60,096 nt of DNA, taken from positions 1 to 60,096 of the forward strand of contig CANRJP010000004.1 of assembly GCA_947630975.1 (NCBI GenBank), in the 5' to 3' direction. The notes under the pieces were generated by a model. It ran no database searches. It worked only from the letters and a program-made list of their open reading frames with translations, and was not told the origin of the DNA. Shown here one piece after another: positions 31,512 through 39,464 of this stretch (its first letter is position 1; every line of letters starts with the position of its first letter). A program made the translations under genes and the position numbers. Source of the DNA: an uncultured Clostridia bacterium. Its GTDB lineage: Bacteria > Bacillota > Clostridia > UMGS1883.

Positions 31512-33032
31512 TCACTCCTGCGTAGAAGACATTCCTTGTTTAGACGGCTCATCTTGGATAGTAGGAAGTATATCGGGCATTCCTGCTAACGCTTCCTTTT
31601 GGACGGCCGCAATAGCATTTTCTGCCTGAGCCTGCGTTTCGCCTAAATACCATTGGCGCAATTCGGCTTTGCCTATAATACCGGCGTTATACAATAAAAG
31701 CCGTTCCTGAAGCTGCTGCTCGGCGTCTGTGAGAATAGAATCGTCCCATTCAAATGACACATCATATTCGCCCTCCGGTGCTAAGTTATAGGCGGTAGCG
31801 TATTTATCCATAGCACGAATTACGTCACGTAAACAAGTTTCCAGAGCCGCTTGATTATCAGCGATAGTTGCATAGGAGCGTTGTTTAATGATTTTTAATT
31901 CTGTAGCCGTCCGGGCGTCTACATTTGCATCGGATAACGTGCCGCGGGACAAGCCGGTTAAATCTTCTATACGAATAAATAGTTGATTTAAACCATTAAG
32001 CAAGCTGCCATCACGAATAGCGGGGGAGAATACTTCATACAGATCACGGTCGCCTTTATCTGCGTCAACAGACCGGAAAAGACGTTCATTCAGCTTTGGC
32101 ATTTCAACACCGCCGCCCTCGGTCTTTTTGGGACGAAGGACTGTCGGGTCTACGTCGATTGCTAATTCTGAACCTTCAAATTCCCACAAAAGCCGGGAAT
32201 ATTGCAGGTCTGCCTCGCGTATTACGTCAACGGCTTTTGCAAAAACAGAAGCACCCAAAGGACTATCAACGTCAATATTGTTTGCCGACGCTACTTTATA
32301 CCAGCCGAATAACGGCCCTTCAGTATTCTGTACAGTAGCCTCAGCTTGCAGCGCCGCCCAGCGTTCCACCTCGGTCAGTTGTATTTCTGTACCGATACTG
32401 TCACGCATATTTGATTTAAAGGCGCGTTGAGAAATTTTCACACCATCTTTTGTAATGGTGTGTCTTTCGAGACGGGTATATGTTACTTTTCCCTCAGTAA
32501 AAACGTCAGGGATAATAACATCGGACAAATTACCGTCATCATCAAATGCAAGCGGATAAAAGGCCCAGTCCATAGTCCAATCAAAATATATATGACCATC
32601 AGCGGGATTAGGATATGGTTTAATTATCATGCCGCCAGCTGCGCAGCCTTGCTCCAACTTAAGACGTAAAATATTTACGAGTTTTTTAAACTCCGTTTTA
32701 AGGTATTCGGCCCTGGGATTGGTCATCTCTGCGCCGTCCGTTGTTTCTGTCATACCGTTTCTTGATTTGCCGGTTATGTTCCATTGCATTTCCAAAACTA
32801 TTTGCCGGGCTATCTCAGAGCTTATAAAGGCCGGTAGATTAAGAGATTTAACCGTTGTCGGTTTTAACCAGTCCGCTTTGTTTACGTATAGTTGATACCA
32901 CATATCAAGGGCCGTTGTCATTTCAGAGGACAGCGGGGTGTCTATATGCTCTGCCTGTTCAATACTTCTATACGGTATCATTCGCCTTATCACCTGCCTT
33001 ATCATGGAGAGTAATCTCGAAAAAATATTCAC
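31512..33032 (-). CDS. Portal protein (SPP1 gp6-like)
   Basis: The chosen start is the GTG at 33032 (VNIFSRLLSMIRQVIRRMIP) with AGGTG five nt upstream, matching the usual portal N-terminus; the frame is open further upstream. Typical features follow: a DTPLSSEMTTALDMWYQLYV segment, a central PNPADGHIYFDWTMDWAFYP and a helical C-terminal LSRGTLSDANVDARTATELK region. The product forms the 12-subunit DNA entry ring, bound by terminase during packaging. Confidence 0.9.
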   Translation of the reverse strand: MNIFSRLLSMIRQVIRRMIPYRSIEQAEHIDTPLSSEMTTALDMWYQLYVNKADWLKPTTVKSLNLPAFISSEIARQIVLEMQWNITGKSRNGMTETTDGAEMTNPRAEYLKTEFKKLVNILRLKLEQGCAAGGMIIKPYPNPADGHIYFDWTMDWAFYPLAFDDDGNLSDVIIPDVFTEGKVTYTRLERHTITKDGVKISQRAFKSNMRDSIGTEIQLTEVERWAALQAEATVQNTEGPLFGWYKVASANNIDVDSPLGASVFAKAVDVIREADLQYSRLLWEFEGSELAIDVDPTVLRPKKTEGGGVEMPKLNERLFRSVDADKGDRDLYEVFSPAIRDGSLLNGLNQLFIRIEDLTGLSRGTLSDANVDARTATELKIIKQRSYATIADNQAALETCLRDVIRAMDKYATAYNLAPEGEYDVSFEWDDSILTDAEQQLQERLLLYNAGIIGKAELRQWYLGETQAQAENAIAAVQKEALAGMPDILPTIQDEPSKQGMSSTQE

Positions 33033-33059
33033 GTTTACACCTGCCTTTTCGGGCATGAA

Positions 33060-33083
33060 AAAGGCGCCGTTTCCGACGCCTTT
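33060..33083 (-). terminator. Short terminator-like hairpin before portal
   Basis: The stem AAAGGCG/CGCCTTT is followed by TT on the minus strand, between the BRO-type gene and portal. Confidence 0.45.
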
Positions 33084-33087
33084 AACA

Positions 33088-33786
33088 CTATTCAATTTCA
33101 GGCACCATGTCTTTCACGGCGTCTATGATGATTTGCGCCCGCTGAAGCGTTGGGACGCTTTGACCTGTGCGGATGCGTGTTATTTGTGTTGTGGCAAGGC
33201 CGGTCGCTTTTGCAATGCGGCTTAAGCTAAGACCGTGCTCGTTTACCGCTTTGTTAATTATCATAGCGCACTTGCCATCGTCTTTGGGAGATGAGGGGAG
33301 AGCGCATATCTCCGGCATGGGAAAACCTCCGCTTTTGAGGAAGCCAAGCACATACGGCAATCGCTCATTCTTACAGGTGGCGACAACTGCCGCCGCTTTT
33401 AGAAAATCGTCAACAGTGATTTCCCTCTGTGGAACCTGCTTTGCCCTTTCTTCCTCTTTTGTGTAGCTCCCTGTCCGTCTTATCGCCGGAAGCACCTCGC
33501 TCGTAATCCAGCGTTTGAATCGCTTTGCGGAAGGCAGTTTACTTGACAGGATAAGTGAATACATACCACTTTCGTTAATGATGTTGATTTTCTGCGTCCC
33601 GCCAGGGGTAGATAAATCACCCACCCCTTTATCCTCATCGTCAACGTGCATTTTGACGGCTTTGGCCGTGTCTTTGTACCCTAAAGCTGACGCAACGTCC
33701 TTACCGACAGCCCACGGCGTATCGTCGATCAGTACAGTGCGAAGCTGTCCAAATTCAGGATTATTGAAAACCTGCATTTCATTCAT
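33088..33786 (-). CDS. BRO-N antirepressor-like protein with C-terminal HTH
   Basis: Residues about 5-100 form a BRO-N domain (FNNPEFGQLRTVLIDDTPWA, VGKDVASALGYKDTAKAV, MYSLILSSKLPSAKRFKRWI) as in phage antirepressors. The C-terminal part, SLSRIAKATGLATTQITRIR, is a helix-turn-helix rather than the usual KilA-C/ANT domain. The start overlaps the TGA of the preceding gene. It is unusual for such a regulator to sit between terL and portal, so it belongs to an accessory cassette. Confidence 0.82.
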   Translation of the reverse strand: MNEMQVFNNPEFGQLRTVLIDDTPWAVGKDVASALGYKDTAKAVKMHVDDEDKGVGDLSTPGGTQKINIINESGMYSLILSSKLPSAKRFKRWITSEVLPAIRRTGSYTKEEERAKQVPQREITVDDFLKAAAVVATCKNERLPYVLGFLKSGGFPMPEICALPSSPKDDGKCAMIINKAVNEHGLSLSRIAKATGLATTQITRIRTGQSVPTLQRAQIIIDAVKDMVPEIE

Positions 33787-33968
33787 GCCGGACACGCCTC
33801 CTTTGTCGGGCGGGTCACGCATAGCTCTGCGGCATGACAGGTTATATCCTCGGCCAGCTCAAACATATCGGCGTAAAGCTCAGACGGCATATTTCCCGTT
33901 TCCGCTGTTTCTCGGCAGATTGTGAACAAACTGCCCATGATCCGCAGAGTATCTGTTAAATCTTTCAT
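33783..33968 (-). CDS. Small helical protein upstream of BRO gene (61 aa)
   Basis: MKDLTDTLRIMGSLFTICRE starts after AAGGAG. The rest is two helices (MPSELYADMFELAEDITCHA). It shares a 4-nt overlap with the antirepressor-like gene, so the two are translationally coupled. Function unknown; many antirepressors are preceded by a small protein of this kind. Confidence 0.65.
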   Translation of the reverse strand: MKDLTDTLRIMGSLFTICRETAETGNMPSELYADMFELAEDITCHAAELCVTRPTKEACPA

Positions 33969-33997
33969 GTTGGTTACTCCTTTTATCAAAATACTGC

Positions 33998-34026
33998 TTG
34001 ACAAAGTAACCAATCTGATGTATAAT
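33998..34026 (+). promoter_or_regulatory. Consensus promoter facing right (small RNA promoter)
   Basis: TTGACA (33998-34003), 17-bp spacer, TATAAT (34021-34026) on the plus strand. It points away from the BRO pair, into an interval with no plus-strand gene. Confidence 0.8.
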
Positions 34027-34032
34027 AGATTT

Positions 34033-34104
34033 CAGATAAGGTTTACCTTGTCGTGGATATAAGGCGTTGATTTGTTTGCGAGACGGACAACGCCTTATTT
34101 CTTT
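34033..34104 (+). ncRNA. Candidate small RNA (about 70 nt)
   Basis: The transcript expected from the promoter at 33998-34026 has a short hairpin (AAGG/CCTT at 34038-34049). It then has an 11-bp stem (34059-34069 with 34088-34098) followed by TTCTTT, a plausible terminator. No ORF is present. The same hairpin would end the opposite ribbon-helix-helix transcript. Confidence 0.55.
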
Positions 34105-34240
34105 AGGACTTTTTATTAAAATATTCTGAACATATAATCCTGACCATAGAAGCTAAAGAAATATTTTTATTCTCCGCTTCTTTTTTTAAGGCATTATACA
34201 ATTCAGAGGATATTTTAATATTTAAAGTCTTATCATTCAA
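34103..34240 (-). CDS. Ribbon-helix-helix repressor-like protein (about 45 aa)
   Basis: The best start is TTG at 34240, eight nt after AGGAGG. The peptide LNIKISSELYNALKKEAENK followed by ISLASMVRIICSEYF is a ribbon-helix-helix fold of the Arc/CopG type. Its promoter contains a perfect palindrome between -35 and -10, the expected autoregulatory operator. Confidence 0.75.
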   Translation of the reverse strand: MNDKTLNIKISSELYNALKKEAENKNISLASMVRIICSEYFNKKS

Positions 34241-34265
34241 GTCATTCACCTCCTGTGCTACTACA

Positions 34266-34294
34266 ATTATACTACAAGTCTTGTAGTGTGTCAA
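34266..34294 (-). promoter_or_regulatory. RHH gene promoter with palindromic operator
   Basis: Minus strand TTGACA (34294-34289), 17-bp spacer, TATAAT (34271-34266). The spacer is almost entirely the palindrome CTACAAG-T-CTTGTAG (34272-34286). Confidence 0.85.
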
Positions 34295-34370
34295 GAGGTT
34301 TTATCAATTTTTCAGTAATTTTTTATTTACTATACATGGCATTAGCAAAGTATTTTTTACTGGATAACAA

Positions 34371-34397
34371 AATAGCAGAGATGTGATCTCTGCTATT
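34371..34397 (-). terminator. Terminator of the membrane moron gene
   Basis: The 12-bp stem AATAGCAGAGAT/ATCTCTGCTATT with a 3-nt loop follows the gene on the minus strand. Confidence 0.75.
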
Positions 34398-34408
34398 TTG
34401 TTGTTGTG

Positions 34409-35377
34409 CTATTTTACGTCATCCACTGTAGCGGAAAAGTAGTATTCAAACTTCGAGCTGTCATATTCCGTGCCGATCATTTCGTTCAGCTTATCAGCCA
34501 TAGCCGTGCCCAATTCTTCGGCGGCTTCTGCATCTTCGACCGCTGTTCGTTTATAAGAAGTGAATATGTTCGCCCATTCTTCCTGTGTCCCAGCATAATA
34601 TATACTTACCTTCTCACCTTTACTTGGGTGAAGATATGACAGTGTGTAATCGTAGACAAGTGTCAAGGACTTTGGAAAAAACACTTTTTTGACGTTGCTT
34701 GAATTGAAGATAGACGTTTTTATTTCAGTTATGCCCTCGTCTAAAATAAGAGTTTTGACATTGTGGTTGCCAATGCCCGCTTGAAAGTCGGATATATCAG
34801 TCTGATAGATTTTTCCGTCGATTTCATATGATGCGGCTACCTCTAATAGCTCTTTTGAACCTGTGTATGACTTCAAAAGGATTTTGTCCCCGGAAATATC
34901 ATAGGTAAAGTCCTCTATGGCAGGTTTTTCGGTCCCGGCGCTCGCGTCGCCGCTCGTCGTGATCTTGTTGCCATCCTTGCCGCCAAATATCGTACCTATT
35001 ATTCCGATAAATACAAGTATACCGACAAAGATAAGAACGCCCTTAATTATTTTCGACTGGCTTCCGCTTCCTTTAGCTGTCCATGAATATCCGCAATTTT
35101 GACATACGGCCATAGTATGATTTATTGATTTATCCGCCCAAAAGCCTAAACCTCCGCGATTGCGTCTATGAAAGAATAAATTCCACCACCAGCCGATAAG
35201 AACCCAATATACAGGTTTCCACCACCAGCCGATAAGTGTCCAGTATAGGCAACCGTGACTTTTTTTCGCCGGTACGACATAAACCTTGTTAGTTTGCGCT
35301 CCGACTGATCCGGACTGTTCGCGTTGAAAAATAATATTTGTGCTGCCGCAATTCGGGCAACTAACCACATTGCTCAA
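34409..35377 (-). CDS. Lysogenic-conversion-type membrane protein: zinc ribbon + TM + leucine-rich-like domain
   Basis: Start TTG (MSNVVSCPNCGSTNIIFQRE) has GGAGG eight nt upstream. A first C-x2-C pair (CPNCGS) and a second (CQNCGY, about residue 93) form a split zinc ribbon around an amphipathic, tryptophan-rich insert containing IGWWW twice. A single TM segment (about 105-130, VLIFVGILVFIGIIGTIFGG) follows, then an extracellular part with BspA-like leucine-rich-type text (VKTLILDEGITEIKTSIF). It has its own promoter and terminator inside the late operon: a moron, probably expressed in the lysogen. Confidence 0.75.
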   Translation of the reverse strand: MSNVVSCPNCGSTNIIFQREQSGSVGAQTNKVYVVPAKKSHGCLYWTLIGWWWKPVYWVLIGWWWNLFFHRRNRGGLGFWADKSINHTMAVCQNCGYSWTAKGSGSQSKIIKGVLIFVGILVFIGIIGTIFGGKDGNKITTSGDASAGTEKPAIEDFTYDISGDKILLKSYTGSKELLEVAASYEIDGKIYQTDISDFQAGIGNHNVKTLILDEGITEIKTSIFNSSNVKKVFFPKSLTLVYDYTLSYLHPSKGEKVSIYYAGTQEEWANIFTSYKRTAVEDAEAAEELGTAMADKLNEMIGTEYDSSKFEYYFSATVDDVK

Positions 35378-35414
35378 TGACCGTTCCTCCCTCAAAAACA
35401 TTTTAGTTAAATAA

Positions 35415-35443
35415 ATTATACTACAATATTTTGAAGATGTCAA
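35415..35443 (-). promoter_or_regulatory. Promoter of the membrane moron
   Basis: Minus strand TTGACA (35443-35438), 17-bp spacer, TATAAT (35420-35415). The spacer end TTGTAG repeats one arm of the RHH operator at 34272-34286, so joint control is possible. Confidence 0.8.
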
Positions 35444-35452
35444 GAGCCTTAT

Positions 35453-36709
35453 TCATTGTCCTTTTCGCTTATACACACGTTCCATAGCGTAACGCACACA
35501 ATCAATAGAATGGTTGTCCGCATCCGGATAGCGTCCTGTTAATTCGTCGTCTTTTGTGCGTTCATATTCATAGTTTATAAATTCTTGGGTCGTTGCCGGG
35601 CACCGAACAGGATCAATAACGATTGATTTAAGGGATTGCAGCCACTTCATGCCGTAACGTACACTGTCAGGGCCTTTGATGGCCGGTCGGCAAAGAGCGC
35701 CATAATCGCGATAATCGCCAATAGACTTAGGCTCGGCGCTATCCGCCGTAATAAGGTCGGTACCGGTCACGCCTTTAAGCATGACAAGACTATTCCAAGT
35801 ATCGGCGTTGCTCATCTTTTTTACCCTAAATTCGTCATAAATATATAGTGTCCGGCGCGCGGCGTCATAGTGCATTTTACCCCAATGAAACGGGTCGGGA
35901 TACCAGCCCCAGTCAATACCCATATAGATGTTATCAAAATGGCGTATTTCTTCGCCCGGTATTTCGCGAATGTCGAGATTAGTAAAGACTTCGCCGCCCG
36001 TGCCGATAGCGTCACCTAAATATTCATGCTGATAGGCCCTCGGATTAGTTTGACGCAAATCCTCGGCATCGTCTATAAATTGTTCGCCTAACCACTCTTT
36101 CGGCACGTCTAAATAACAGGATTTATGCCGTAAAGCACGGCTTTGCGGCTTCATCACATATTGATTAGCCCAATTGGATTTACTGATTGGCGGATTAAAC
36201 GATTTGAACACAACGTATTTCGGTCCGCCTCGTAGAACAGATTGTTGCACGGAACGAATTTCTTCCTCACCGTCAAACTCGTCGAGCTCTTCAAACCAAC
36301 AGTATTTTAAATAACCACGGGAAACCTTTATAGATTTGATCTTTTTTGCTATGTCCAAACCACGAAATAAAATGACCTGCCCTGTTGGAAGATAGGTCAT
36401 TTTCATGGGATTAACTGTACATTTCCAAAGATGCGTTACACCTAAAGCGTCGATACCCCACATAACCTGGGCAAATACCGACGTACTTAATGTACTTGCA
36501 ACCTTACGGAAAACAATAGCATTGGCTGACGGGTCTTGCATAATGCCAAGCGGTATCATGATGCCAATAAAAGACGATTTTGTACTGCCGCGTCCGCCAT
36601 ATAAATCGTAGTATGTGTGTAGCCCTTCCATCACATCCCAATATACGGGGTAGAAGGACGGGGCAATAAGATCGGACAAGCGTACACCGTCTGTATTAGC
36701 TGTCGGCAT
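35453..36709 (-). CDS. terL: Terminase large subunit
   Basis: ATPase: Walker A GGRGSTKSS (38-46), Walker B YLKYCWFEEL with catalytic Glu (about 133-142). RNase-H-fold nuclease acids: Asp266 in GIDWGW, Asp323 in TADSAEPKSI and Asp403 in SIDCVRY. This is the Terminase_3/6 type of Firmicutes siphophages. It cuts concatemers and drives packaging through the portal. The 5' end overlaps terS by 14 nt. Confidence 0.96.
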   Translation of the reverse strand: MPTANTDGVRLSDLIAPSFYPVYWDVMEGLHTYYDLYGGRGSTKSSFIGIMIPLGIMQDPSANAIVFRKVASTLSTSVFAQVMWGIDALGVTHLWKCTVNPMKMTYLPTGQVILFRGLDIAKKIKSIKVSRGYLKYCWFEELDEFDGEEEIRSVQQSVLRGGPKYVVFKSFNPPISKSNWANQYVMKPQSRALRHKSCYLDVPKEWLGEQFIDDAEDLRQTNPRAYQHEYLGDAIGTGGEVFTNLDIREIPGEEIRHFDNIYMGIDWGWYPDPFHWGKMHYDAARRTLYIYDEFRVKKMSNADTWNSLVMLKGVTGTDLITADSAEPKSIGDYRDYGALCRPAIKGPDSVRYGMKWLQSLKSIVIDPVRCPATTQEFINYEYERTKDDELTGRYPDADNHSIDCVRYAMERVYKRKGQ

Positions 36710-37187
36710 CAGGCGTCACCTCTACAGTAGGGGCGGATACCTGTGGCGATTCTTTGGGAATATCACATACGATATTTATTGTTGGCGATTTAACTTCATC
36801 CGGTTTATCCTCGCGCCAGCGCTTAAAATTATACTGAAGACTAAATTTAGCGCCATTTGCGCCATCCTTGTCAAATAACCGTTCTTCAGTGTATTGTTCA
36901 ATACGAGATTTCGCGCGTAATATCGTTTCGCAAAATTCTTCTTTGCCTTGATAGTCTAATAGACTAATCCGCGTGGCAAAGCCCAAAGCAAGCGCTAAAC
37001 CTGTCACGGTAGGCGGATGCCGGTCCACATAAACCGGATAGCCCCATTTATCATAAACCGTGTTACCGTCATTATCGGTAAGGATATGCCCCTCGCAACT
37101 TTTAAAATAGTCCTCGATAAGGCCCTCTATCTGTTCTTTGCTCGTGTATTTTGGCGGTCTGCCGATAGTCTTTTTCTTTTTCGCCAT
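36696..37187 (-). CDS. terS: Terminase small subunit
   Basis: The N-terminus MAKKKKTIGRPPKYTSKEQI begins a DNA-binding helix-turn-helix region. The middle (DRHPPTVTGLALALGFATRI, EEFCETILRAKSRIEQYTEE) and AKFSLQYNFKRW are characteristic of Firmicutes small terminase proteins. It lies directly upstream of terL with overlap. It selects phage DNA for packaging. Confidence 0.9.
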   Translation of the reverse strand: MAKKKKTIGRPPKYTSKEQIEGLIEDYFKSCEGHILTDNDGNTVYDKWGYPVYVDRHPPTVTGLALALGFATRISLLDYQGKEEFCETILRAKSRIEQYTEERLFDKDGANGAKFSLQYNFKRWREDKPDEVKSPTINIVCDIPKESPQVSAPTVEVTPDADS

Positions 37188-37210
37188 ACGGCATACCTCG
37201 CTTTATGAAC

Positions 37211-37249
37211 GTAAAAATCCCTCTGCCGGTTAAGGTGAGGGATTTTTAC
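37211..37249 (-). terminator. Terminator between effector cassette and terS
   Basis: A 13-bp stem GTAAAAATCCCTC/GAGGGATTTTTAC overlaps the end of the small basic gene. It would partly uncouple the effector cassette from terminase expression. Confidence 0.75.
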
Positions 37250-37386
37250 TTTGATTTTTTTGCCGGTTTCCTTTTCGCCGTAGATTGAGCCTTGCCATTT
37301 TTAATAACGGCGTCATTTCCGGCTGCCAGTGCGCGGGAAATCGCTTTTGCACCGGCGCTGTCAAAATGTTCTTCCTTGTAAGCCAT
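37246..37386 (-). CDS. Small basic protein 1 of the effector cassette (46 aa)
   Basis: Start ATG with AGGAGG seven nt upstream. The product MAYKEEHFDSAGAKAISRAL ends in a lysine-rich tail (KAQSTAKRKPAKKSK). It is the last of three short, lysine-rich proteins that each follow a leader-tagged effector-like gene. DNA binding, virion packing or partner/immunity function are all possible; nothing decides. Confidence 0.65.
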   Translation of the reverse strand: MAYKEEHFDSAGAKAISRALAAGNDAVIKNGKAQSTAKRKPAKKSK

Positions 37387-37397
37387 AAAAAAGCCTC

Positions 37398-38240
37398 CTA
37401 TCTATCATCTCGCCTATAAACAATAGCACGACGGTCTATAACATTGTGGTAGTTATTATGACTTGATTTAATCACATTATACCCCATAGCCATCGCATAA
37501 ATGCTTAGATTATCATTGCCGCCCCTCGTAAAGAAACCTGACCCGCGTAAACCGCCAGTTGCTTGTGCAAATTTTGGATGGGACTGCTCAAATGCAGGTA
37601 TAGCCGCCCTTAACTGCGTATCTGTAATAACACGTGCTGTAGCTGGATTAAGTACGGCGTTAATAGTTGTATTACCATAGCCCGTATTACCGCCACCATT
37701 CATAGCAAAATATGTTCCAGCACCGTATAATTGGCCACCATACTTACCGCCAATGTAGTTTAACCGACTGTATTTTAGTAGTCTGCTAACACGGTCTGCC
37801 GTCATTTTGATGGCTGTACCGTCATTGTTGGTATATGTTATATCATCTACTGACCGAGATAGAATTTCTGACTGCCCTATGTTGTTATCTGCCATAAATT
37901 GATCAAAGGCGTTATCATCCAGGACCAACGGTTTTTCATTTGCACCAATAGTATAAATAAATCGCTGTGTGGCGTCATCCACGTCACTAAGCATATTAGG
38001 CATTTGAATTGTCCGTGAATCAATTACAGCTTGGGCCAGCGCATCATCACTCCATGTTGACAAATCAGGTACGGCACCGGACAGTACCGGTGTATTGTCG
38101 TCTGACGGTGGCTGTGTCTGTATTGGCATAGGTTGCGGCTGAGGTGGTGTTATTGGCTGTGGAGATGCGTATTGCATACTGCCAAAACGCCCGCCTGTAC
38201 CAGAGCCGATCAATCCGCTTGAACTGCCTCGACCTCCCAT
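37398..38240 (-). CDS. Leader-tagged ART/PARP-like protein (effector 1, 280 aa)
   Basis: The N-terminus MGGRGSSSGLIGSGTGGRF is the leader shared with the next protein, followed by a Pro/Gln linker (residues 28-50). The C-terminal domain contains GGKYGGQLYGAGTYFAMNGG (about 164-183), like the GxGxYFA element of PARP-type ADP-ribosyltransferases, then a beta-rich AVLNPATARVITDTQ segment. Assignment as ADP-ribosyltransferase is tentative; catalytic His-Tyr-Glu residues are not clear. RBS GGAGGTG. Confidence 0.6.
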   Translation of the reverse strand: MGGRGSSSGLIGSGTGGRFGSMQYASPQPITPPQPQPMPIQTQPPSDDNTPVLSGAVPDLSTWSDDALAQAVIDSRTIQMPNMLSDVDDATQRFIYTIGANEKPLVLDDNAFDQFMADNNIGQSEILSRSVDDITYTNNDGTAIKMTADRVSRLLKYSRLNYIGGKYGGQLYGAGTYFAMNGGGNTGYGNTTINAVLNPATARVITDTQLRAAIPAFEQSHPKFAQATGGLRGSGFFTRGGNDNLSIYAMAMGYNVIKSSHNNYHNVIDRRAIVYRRDDR

Positions 38241-38255
38241 AAGCCCACACCTCCG

Positions 38256-38411
38256 TTACTTCTTTTTACTGCCAGCGGGCTTTTTACCGCCCTTAGCTGG
38301 GGCTTTCGACGGAGAGGATATTGGACGAATGCCCGCCCCGTCATCGTCGAAAAAGAAGCCGGGTAATCTTGGCTCTTTAGACTTTCCTGTGTTTTTCTTT
38401 GTCGTTGCCAT
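38256..38411 (-). CDS. Small basic protein 2 of the effector cassette (51 aa)
   Basis: Start ATG with AGGAGG. The sequence has a basic N-terminus (ATTKKNTGKSKEPRLPG), a short acidic FFFDDDGAG island and a Lys/Ala/Pro/Gly-rich tail ending GGKKPAGSKKK. It follows effector 2 by 19 nt. Confidence 0.65.
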   Translation of the reverse strand: MATTKKNTGKSKEPRLPGFFFDDDGAGIRPISSPSKAPAKGGKKPAGSKKK

Positions 38412-38430
38412 AAATAAAACCTCCTATTTT

Positions 38431-39258
38431 TTAGCCTATTGTTACGTCAAACTCTATCCGGTCATAGTAAAATGCGCCGGATCGCCCTTGTACACGTCTG
38501 CCATTTGAATCCGTGACAAAATGGACACCTGTAATAGTATAACGCTGATTAGGCGCTAATACCATTTCACCCAAAGCACCGCCCGGACCGTTACCCGGCA
38601 TCAGCGCCTGTGTAGCTGCCGGTGCCTTATAGTTGATCTTAACTGCCTTGTCGGTAAATGGTGCGCCGCCATTAGGCGCTGTGCGGAAATCATTGTAGGA
38701 CGTACTAATAAAACCGTCTTCAGTAAAACTCTTGCCAACAAGCAATTTCTGTATTTGCGTTTCCGACATACCGGAATAGTTACTTAGATTTTGTCCGGCA
38801 ATCTTACTGAGATTAGACATAAAGTCTACGCGGGCATAACGAGTTAAATTTACGTTATAGCCTATATTGTGCATTCCGTCCATCATAGCGTCACGCATAA
38901 ACTGTTGGTTGGCCGTCAAAGCAATACCCATCTTCATGGCATGATTGAGCTGTTGACTGGGGCTGTACATACTCCCCGGTGTGGCCTTATCGCTTAGATA
39001 ATCCTGCAAAGCCATTTCAGTGTCAATACTGAATTGCTGTTGCTGATAATATTGGCGGCCATTATATAAGTCGTGAAAATCTGCGTCATCTGTCGCGCTA
39101 AAGCCTGTTGTATCTACGGCTAACGGTGCGACAGGCGGTTGCTGCGGTTGTGGCTGCGGTTGCTGTATTAAGGGCTGCGGCGACGCATTTTGCATGGTGC
39201 TAAATCGTCCACCGGTACCAGAACCGATCAATCCGCTTGAACTGCCTCTACCTCCCAT
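38431..39258 (-). CDS. Leader-tagged ADP-ribosyltransferase (effector 2, 275 aa)
   Basis: It has the same 19-residue leader as effector 1 and a Gln/Pro linker (about 27-43). The rest shows the R-S-E layout of clostridial-toxin-like mono-ADP-ribosyltransferases: Arg in LTRYARVDF (140-143), the STS box in EDGFISTSYND (185-187) and a catalytic Glu in GALGEMVLAP (231). The residue two before that Glu is Leu, not Glu/Gln, so target preference is unclear. It could be carried in the virion and injected, or act late in infection. Confidence 0.78.
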   Translation of the reverse strand: MGGRGSSSGLIGSGTGGRFSTMQNASPQPLIQQPQPQPQQPPVAPLAVDTTGFSATDDADFHDLYNGRQYYQQQQFSIDTEMALQDYLSDKATPGSMYSPSQQLNHAMKMGIALTANQQFMRDAMMDGMHNIGYNVNLTRYARVDFMSNLSKIAGQNLSNYSGMSETQIQKLLVGKSFTEDGFISTSYNDFRTAPNGGAPFTDKAVKINYKAPAATQALMPGNGPGGALGEMVLAPNQRYTITGVHFVTDSNGRRVQGRSGAFYYDRIEFDVTIG

Positions 39259-39294
39259 TATATCACCTCATCACTAATTAGTCAATCCTGCTTT

Positions 39295-39450
39295 TTAACG
39301 CTTTGTGAGTGTGGCCTCTGCTTCGGCAATAGTTGTGATACCGAGGCTTTTCATACGCCGCATCTCGCTTTTTGCCGCGGTCATTGACTGTTTTTTTGTC
39401 GGCATATAAGATGGCGTTAAATTCTTTTTACCGTTTCCCTTTTTAGGCAT
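39295..39450 (-). CDS. Small basic protein 3 of the effector cassette (51 aa)
   Basis: Start ATG after GGGAGG. MPKKGNGKKNLTPSYMPTKK is followed by a helical basic part (AAKSEMRRMKSLGITTIAEA). It follows effector 3 by 14 nt. It is more helical than the other two small proteins. Confidence 0.65.
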   Translation of the reverse strand: MPKKGNGKKNLTPSYMPTKKQSMTAAKSEMRRMKSLGITTIAEAEATLTKR

Positions 39451-39464
39451 GATAAAACCTCCCT

